Origin: Antedon mediterranea
Lineage: Eukaryota > Echinodermata > Crinoidea > Comatulida > Antedonidae
Reading direction: 5' to 3'
DNA length: 64,000 bases
Assembly: GCF_964355755.1 (NCBI RefSeq)
Contig: NC_092670.1
Span: 2,319,001-2,383,000, forward strand
Shown here: piece after piece, positions 24,301 through 33,300 of the stretch
Layout of the letters: each line of letters opens with the position of its first letter
Position numbering within the stretch: position 1 is the first letter of the stretch
Translations under genes and position numbers: made by a program
The notes under the pieces: model-generated
Seen by the model: only the letters and a program-made list of their open reading frames with translations
Database searches by the model: none
Told to the model about the DNA's origin: nothing

Positions 24301-27300
24301 ACAGATGCATTTATTGCTTTTTTGCTTTTCAGTGTGTACCAATTTCTATATTATTATTACATCAGCATATTTTTAAAACGATTATTTTCCTGCTTGTATT
24401 TCACCTTAGAAACTTGTAAATAGATGTGCTCTTTTTTCAAGCTTTGGATTTCCTGCTGTCCTCGCAGCCATTTTATTGGCAAAGTGCGGATCATTTTCTT
24501 GGAAAATTCCAGTATATGTTTCATTATGACAGAAGCATTGCTCTGTGCAAATGGTACACTGTTTTCAATGGTAAAGATAGTTGAACACACCATAGCCGCA
24601 TATGGTTTGTCTTTTAGGGCTTGCCATATTCTTTCCTTTATCTTTGCAAGCTGTAATAAAGTGAATTATATATATCAGAGTGTATGATAAACCTTAACAG
24701 ATTGATTATCTAACATTTACTATTTCAAAATATAAAAATAAGGCTGTAAAAAGTTTAGTAAAACATTTACGGTGAACATTCTTTTTATCACCAGAACCAA
24801 TTCTTTAGGACTTTGTAATATAGATTCATTTTACCTTGCATTTCTTTTCTTCTTCAGTTCCTATAAGGCCATTTAAATGTGTACCTATCAGTAATACAGG
24901 AGGACAAGGCTGACCATTTATCTTTGCATCAGGTCTGCTGTTTGTGTATATGGAACGAATCCAAGAAAGAATAAACTCCAGATTTGTCATTCGATGTGGA
25001 TATGTTTGACCCTAAAAAATACAATAGCATCTCAATCTCTTGCCAAAGACTCAAGTTATTCATTGGTCAACTATTCTAATGTAGTAATACAGTTTTTTTA
25101 GTTTAATCTGCGAATAAACTTTTACCACATATCTTTGACAATCACACATTTGAAGCTTAGAAGCAAGTTCACCAGACGTGTCCAAGAGAGGTATTCAAAC
25201 ATTTTTCAAGAAATGAAATTAATAAAATAGTTTGTTTTATGAATTATATCATTGAGAATTCTTCTTAAAAGCTAATAGTATAAATACAGTATTGTGACCA
25301 AATTATAATTTAAAACAAACTTATTATGATGCTGCTTACAGATGTTGGATCCAAAACCTTAGCTGGGGCATCAAGATCATCACAAAGGTTGAATACTACA
25401 CAAATAACAGCAAAAGATACCATAAAGATCTGGGAGATCAATAAAACAGTGGCATTCAATGAATGGTGAATATTATACAGATTTTGACTGCTTAGAGGTT
25501 AAATATAAGATTTGACATCCCCGAGGGAATGATATTTTGTTCGAGGGAATATTTATAATTCCCGAAGCGCTAGCTGAGAGAAATATATCATTCATAATAA
25601 TCATTCCCTCGGGGTTGTCAAATCTTATATTTTACCGATATAAAAGGCGATATTTGTTATTACATAGCCAACAACAAGTTGAATATCTACTGCTGGGTCG
25701 GGTGTAGCTAGGCCTCCTTTGTAATAAGCCTGCCTAATTAGGCGTTGCATTCACCTTACCTTGCAAAGAATAATATACAGATAATTACTAATTAATGTTC
25801 CTTGGCAATAATATATTCATTAGGCCTAGGTCGTTTAAATTAACAGAAGAATTTCCATCAAAAAGCCTACATTAATAATAATAATATTATTATCAGGTAG
25901 GCAGAATAAATTATAATTCGTGTTGTTCGAGGAGCCAAATCACCGGATGTTCAGCGCGCCGCGCGTACCAGGTTACTACCGTGAGTATTAACCAATCACA
26001 AACGGTCTTTCATCACATCTAGGGAGGACTAATAACAAATGAGGGCGCTAATGTATGCATAGTTTAAATAGTTTAGTTGATTAATTTCTTCAAGCAAGTT
26101 GTGTGGCGCAACGGAAAAAACGTTGTCTTTTGATGATGTGACAAATCATGGTGAGTTCAAGTCCCAAGATGACTTTTGTTTATTTATCGCCAAACGCGAG
26201 TGTTGCCACACGAAAATTACACAGTCAATATCATCGTACTCGAGAATTTGCTGGATTTTATATGTTTAATGACAGAGACACGATAATTATGCGAAAATTA
26301 CTCAGTCAATATCATCGTGCTCGAGGATATATACGATTTATGATCCTCGCAGCGGTAGTCATGTGATGCAGTTTCAACCAATCATGTTCACGTATTTACA
26401 TAGGCTATGTAATATAAAAAAATATCTTTATTATCAATGAAATTTAAATTTTGAATTGTTAATGTAGTTTTTTTGTTTCAGTAGTTTTAATTTTTAGATT
26501 TAAGAATGTTGCGTCTATACTACTACTAAATTTATTACAGATTTGTGATAGAGATATTTGACCAATATAAAAATTATTACTTATTATTTTTTTAGTGTTG
26601 GCCTTTCCTAACTTTGTTTGTCTTATATTACAGGAGGAAGACCTGTGCAAGTAGAGCTAACCTGTTTCTCACAGAAATATGTGTTGGGAATATATGTGGA
26701 TAAACTAACTCCATGCTGGTATGACTTTCTGTCAGAATATGTCATGCAGGCATTGGGTAGAATAGTTGGTATATACCATACTTAATATTCCTGGCTGATT
26801 GATAGCTATATGCTGGTAACAATGCCAGCATCAATTCCAGCATTTTGTCTCCACTTTAGGTAATAAAATGTAACCACTTTACCCGCTGCATCACATGATA
26901 AATTGGTTGTCCTCCAAAATCTGAGATGTTCATCACAAACTTGTTGCTTGTCGTCTTGTCATCATTTCCTTCTTTCTGAAACTCAATTTCTATTAATTCT
27001 TCAATTTTTGAAGGAATCTTTGTCTGGTCATCACTTTCTTCTTTCTCAATCTTTGTCTGGTCTTCACTTCCTTCTTTCTGAAACTCAATCTGTATTAATT
27101 CTTCAATTTTTGAAGGAATCTTTGTCTGGTCATTACTTTCTTCTTTTTCAATCTCTATCTTTGAGGGAATCTTTGGCTGAAGGTTTTCTTGCTCTATATT
27201 TAAAAATGTTAAAAAATTGTACTAAATTCATTAAAATAAATTCATTAATTGACAAATAAAATATCCAATATTATGTTTCTGTATGTAATATATTATTTGA

Positions 27301-30300
27301 AGGTTTGCATGGCAAAATCAAATGTTGTTATAAAGTTTGCAGTACACCATGTATATTTAGTTCTGAAAGAACTGTTGGGTTTCTGTACATTTCGATCAGT
27401 ATACTTTGAGTGACATTCACTTCTGAGGACGATAAAAGTATATTGATCGAAACATTGAGAAACCCAACAGTTCTTTTCAGAACTATATATATGTGGTGTA
27501 CTGCAAACTTTCTGTATGTAATTTTTATAGGCCTTTTATTAAGATAATTTATTATAGGATTCTAATTATTTTATCAATGGTAATTAAAATTAATTAAGAA
27601 AAGTACATTGTCAGACAATTTAATTTTTAGAAATGAAAGTGGAAAAGGATCTACAGAATATCAACGTTTCCGATGATTTCAGGTCCTGAATTTGCTTCCC
27701 TAATGATTCTACGCGGCTTTTCCTTTCTTGATTGACAAGAAGAGTTGTGATAGTGACTTTTCAATTGCCATATATCTTGAAAGAAAACCTTATCAATTAG
27801 TAAGAGGAGAATTTGGCACATGCCTCTTAAGATTTTCCTATTTCATTGAGTTTGTTTTGAGCGCAAAGCAACATTTTTGATTACCCTCATCCATTTTGCT
27901 TTCTTTTGTTTTAGTTGATTGTGCTGGATTTTCCTTTGACTGTTCTTCTATTTTGTTTTCTTCCACATATTTCGTGGGAGCATTTTCATTGCCAAAAGCC
28001 TTTTTTACTGATGCTGTTGCACCTTCTTCTTGTATCATACTATTCTTGTTATCAGAAGCATTTTCTGTTGATGCTGCTGTTGTATTTTGTTTTTCTTTCA
28101 CTTGTTTCACCACTTCTCTGGCAACTGCTTCCTCATACATTTCAGAAGCTTCAGCATAAAAGAAGTGTAATTTGCTTTTGTATATTATTGTCATGCTTGT
28201 ATATATACACAGTATTATTTTAAGAATGTTACTATCTTTTTTAAATAGGATAAGAATGGAAAAGTCTGGGACAAGGTCTTTGCACTCAAACGCAGGATTG
28301 GCTAGCATGAATAGCTAAAGCAAAAACAAAAACAACCAATCCTGTGCCTCTCTCTCTTTGGTGCTAATTTGGTTACCAATTTTGTATTTTGCATTCTTTT
28401 TTATTCTCATGTTACTTACAAGTTTCTGGTGATTGTTCTTTCAAAATTGTTTCATTATCACCTTGAGTGTACACTGTTCTTGTTTCTGCTATACCATCAG
28501 TTACTTCATGGTTTGGATTAAAACTACAGAAAAAATTAATAAACTAAATAATGGCCATACAGTATTTTTTGTTTTATTGTTTTATTATCATTGTCTGCCT
28601 ATATTTTAACGATTAAATGTAGTGCCCCAATGCAACCAATTGGTTGCAATGGCATTTATGTCATTAGTAAATTCCCTTAAATCCGTAATAATAAAAATGG
28701 CTAAACTGAGAGGAAATTATGTTTTTAAATATGCATTTAAAAATGCATATTGAATCTAAAATTTACACAGATATATACCCCGGGATTGAAGATAGAGTTT
28801 CAACTCAAAACAATCTCATTATACTTTTCATCTCATTTTCTGTAGATTGTTTTAAACAACATTCAAATCAAATAAAAAATAACATTTATTTCCAAAATAG
28901 TGGCATCACCAATAAAGCAAATGCTTGTGTCAGGGCTGCCAATACAAAACAGACAAAAACAAACAAAATATATAAATCACATTTAAATAAATAAATGTCA
29001 AGGTTTTCTTACCGTTTCCTTAGTAAAGAGTTAATAGTAGAAGTTTTTCCTACTCCCTCTAGACCTACAAAAATAACTCTGCCCTGTTTAACTTCAGTTT
29101 TTCCTTCTTTCAGAGCTTCATTAAATGCATTAACTGCTTCTGGTCCTCGAGCCCATATCTCCACAGGTAAGTCTATATACAAATTAATTAGTATAAAAAT
29201 GAATATTTTATTTCGTTGAAGGGAGAGAATAATTTCATATAATGACCGATTGACAGATTCATTAAATTCAAAGAAAATTAGGACAGTCAGGCTTTTCTCC
29301 TCATTTAATGAATGAATACTTAATAATTAATTATTTGTTTTATTTTATTGTTATAAAGTAAATTGTTACAGTATATGAACTTTAATTTTGTGATCATCAT
29401 CATCAACTTCAACTTCATCTAGGCCAATATAAAAGGATACTACAGCTCACTATGTCGGTCGGTTGGTCGGTTGGTTGTAGGTCGATCGATAAACAATAAC
29501 TTGAGCATGTGACTGCAGCCATCTATATGGCCTTGTTATATTTAACAACACATTTAGGATTGGACATTTAGTGTTTTTACAATGAAAATAATATTCTCCA
29601 TTGAACAAATTAAAACAACAAACAAATTATAACTCAGATTTTGGCTGCACTGAATAAATTATACATGTCTACATGCTCTATATGTTTGTTTTTGGTGGTG
29701 CAAAATATGGCAAAAATATATATGTGTAATAAATGCATTGTGTTCACTGTATTGTATTGTAATATAATGTTGGGTTGTTGAGGTACTAATGAAGGACTCT
29801 GACTCGCTTGACTGTCGTAACACATATATTATTTATTCAGTATAATACTTCAGTACAATATACAACTATAAGTATAGATAAGGAACGGACGTCAATGATT
29901 GATGCTGTCAGTGAGGTGTGAAGTGTGTAGGTCTGCTGTGAGGTGTGTGCTCCGTGAGGTGGCTGTAAGGTGTGTGTTCCGTGGCGTGGTTGTAAGATGT
30001 GTGTTCCGTGGCGTGGTTGTAAGATGTGTCTGGGCCCTTCTGAAACTTGGGAGTATATTGGCTCAGTTCATTTGCATATGTCACTACGTAATATTAGAGG
30101 GTAACGATTGGTCCTAAGTTGGTCCAGGGGTGTTTAAGTGGGAGTGATTAACGGTATAATAAGGTATTTCTGTGATGGATGACACTGTCAAATCTGTACT
30201 TAAATAGTGTCGATCACTCGATGGGAAAGTCACAAAATTAAGCTAAGTGTTTTCTTTAGGGACTCTATTATAAACTAAATGGTCATTAAAACATCTGGAC

Positions 30301-33300
30301 AAACTCTCCTTCGGACTTTCTGGGTCAAGTTTGTGAACCTATTTAAATTCCGATACAAAGGTCAATTTCTTAAATATAACAGTATATCATTATATCACAT
30401 CCCTCTGTTTCCCTTTTTTTTTTTCTAATCTATTTAACATATAAAAATGGTTATAATAGTGGCATGCAAAATTAAAGTTATATAAAAGAAAAAAAACATT
30501 ATACATATATGCAAAAATTGAGTTAGCCAAAACCATTGACTCTGAAGTGTAACCTTATCACTTTCACTCTCTCTCTTCTCTCTCTTAAAAAAATGAAATT
30601 AAAAATGAATTTAGTATAAAAATTCCGGAATTTATATAAAATTTGAAACAAAAAATGTATATAAAAAAAACAAAAGTGTTCTTCAAGATCGACATAATTG
30701 TGGGTCCGTTGCTTTGGAGGCATGCTACACTCGGATTACCGAAATATAAACATCACAACGGTTGGGTTTCCCTAAAAAACATCGGTCAAGAAGTCGACTC
30801 TCGTTAATTATTTTAAATAGAAAAAAATTTATAAAGGATAAATTGAAATCAATCGGTGGGTTTATATAATAATCGATAAAAACGGAATGCACTCCACGGT
30901 ATGTCCAACATGTAGGTAGTGGTGTAAGGGATCTCATTCAAATATACCATACCGCAATTCAAGCATTGGTATTTCTTGTTGAGGGATATTTGTTGGCAAT
31001 TTTTGTGAAAAAATGTTCCGCAGCATTTGTTGATTGTACAGTCAGTATGAAAGTTTTTAATTTCGGGGTTACATTGACAAATTTGGCAGGGGGTATCTTG
31101 GTATTTATTTTCCAGGTACTGCATGTTACGAATGTGCGAATATAGTTTTTTCTTATATTTAGTTACAACATATCCAAATGGTGAGTGTTCGCTAGGTTTT
31201 AATTCGTCTTGGGGTATGATGCCTGTTTGTTGTCGGACTCTTGAAAAAAATGCTGTGCATTGTGGGGCTTTGATGTCTTTTGTAATTGCTAAGAGCAGGA
31301 GGGTCATAGAATAAATATGTTGTCTGTGAAATTCATGTGTGTTTGGTATACAAGTGGCGATGCCGTCTAGATTAATGGAAAGGTCGATTGTGGAAAAGTC
31401 AAGTAGGGCTGGTTCACTCTTATGCTTCCAAATGTAGTCTATAATGGGGGAGGACATTTTGTCGAAACAACATAAATAACTGTCAATGTGTAAAAGGGTA
31501 TTTAATTTGAGGTTAGTCAGTTGGTCTACTGGACGGATGTCGCAAAGGAATAATAAAACTCTTTTCAAGGAATCTAAAGTAAATGGCATCATTTTGGTAA
31601 TATGGAGAATTACGTTTTGTTCGCTTTGGTAAAGGATTATCTTCTTTATAAGGGCACATTCTGTGGACAGGGGCGTCATTTGAATTTTGTGTTTTAAGCA
31701 TAACTGTGTAACGTCAAGCTTTTCGGATTCCATTTTAGGGGGAAATTTGGAATTGACTAAAATTAAGATAAATAAAATTAAAATGTATTTAAAATAAACA
31801 ATATTAAACTAAATAAACGATATAAAACTCAAACAATAAAATTTCAAGTTCAACTATTATAACAATCTCACAAAAGTAAATTAACTTATAATTCGACAGT
31901 AAATACTGTATATTTGATACGCTCGTGCGACTTATTTATAGTCTGCCCATCCGGTTGTTTATATATATAGCTCGTAATTGACTCTACTCCGCCCGGGTCT
32001 TCCACCATGTAATATAATGTTGGGTTGTTGAGGTACTAATGAAGGACTCTGACTCGCTTGACTGTCGTAACACATATATTATTTATTCAGTATAATACTT
32101 CAGTACAATATACAACTATAAGTATAGATAAGGAACGGACGTCAATGATTGATGCTGTCAGTGAGGTGTGAAGTGTGTAGGTCTGCTGTGAGGTGTGTGC
32201 TCCGTGAGGTGGCTGTAAGGTGTGTGTTCCGTGGCGTGGTTGTAAGATGTGTGTTCCGTGGCGTGGTTGTAAGATGTGTCTGGGCCCTTCTGAAACTTGG
32301 GAGTATATTGGCTCAGTTCATTTGCATATGTCACTACGTAATATTAGAGGGTAACGATTGGTCCTAAGTTGGTCCAGGGGTGTTTAAGTGGGAGTGATTA
32401 ACGGTATAATAAGGTATTTCTGTGATGGATGACACTGTCAAATCTGTACTTAAATAGTGTCGATCACTCGATGGGAAAGTCACAAAATTAAGCTAAGTGT
32501 TTTCTTTAGGGACTCTATTATAAACTAAATGGTCATTAAAACATCTGGACAAACTCTCCTTCGGACTTTCTGGGTCAAGTTTGTGAACCTATTTAAATTC
32601 CGATACAAAGGTCAATTTCTTAAATATAACAGTATATCATTATATCACAGTATTATTCTTTCCTTTTTGGTAATGAATGTAAACAATTAAATTGGTCAAA
32701 AACTTAACAAAATAAAAATGCTTTACATAATTTCATTTTAGCTGTCAAATAGAAGAAAGCATGCTCCAAGTACAACACTCATAGATCCACCACAGAGGGA
32801 CACATTTCTTTAAAATATTGAAATTCTTTCAAATATTGGATTGTATATAAGGACAGTGACTACTTGTTTTGGTCTCTATGACCAAATGTTTTTTTTTTAT
32901 TTGTTTAGTCTATGTGCATATGTTAATGTGTGATTTTGGTCAAAATAAATGTTGACTTGAAATGAAATACATCCCTTGCTCATGCCACTGCTCCTCGGAA
33001 CTGTGCTTTTCAATATAATAATATTTTTATTACAATACATTGCCTGTTAGATTTAAATTTAGTATGTCAAGTATCAACAGTCTGAAAATAATAAATATAA
33101 CATAAATAATCACAATAACTTACTATCAATATTGCTTTGCCCTGGTAATTGTAATCCTCCTCCATCGTGGAAAAACGATATGTTTCTAATTGAACACTTT
33201 TCGGAAACATGGCGGATGCTGTCAGCTGATAGATTGCAATCCATCGTAAGCGTCCTCAGCTTAGGAGACATATTGAGTAATGAACTCAGTGAAGTAACAT

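Larger units (their letters stand above)
29758..32649 (-). mobile_element. Young non-autonomous LTR retroelement
   Basis: Two 642-bp direct repeats (29758-30399 and 32008-32649) with TG...CA ends appear identical by eye, and the insertion is flanked by a 4-bp target duplication, GTAT (29754-29757 and 32650-32653). Read on the minus strand, the internal part starts right after the LTR with an 18-nt primer-binding site (TGGTGGAAGACCCGGGCG, 31990-32007, complementary to a tRNA 3' end with CCA). It ends with a polypurine tract (AAGGGAAACAGAGGGA, 30400-30415). No gag, protease, RT or integrase is present, so it must be mobilised in trans. It carries one ORF (30849-31733) and lies in the gene A intron between the NACHT and Roc exons. 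Identical LTRs mean very recent insertion. Confidence 0.92.

Noticed and set aside
25900-26400. Possible independent gene around 26148-26366
   Set aside because: Short ORF without domain or splice support, inside a gene A intron and overlapping a SINE-like head.
27896-28223. Plus-strand ORFs opposite exon 27885-28148
   Set aside because: Antisense shadows of the low-complexity charged Roc insertion.
29899-30117. 72-codon ORF present twice (also 32149-32367) with repeated VRCVF
   Set aside because: Lies in the LTR and arises from short tandem GTGT-rich subrepeats; the duplication is the LTR pair.
33081-33123. 42-nt mini-intron after the NACHT exon
   Set aside because: GT and AG are present, but it is very short and leads to an immediate stop; splicing to 29172 or no splicing is simpler.
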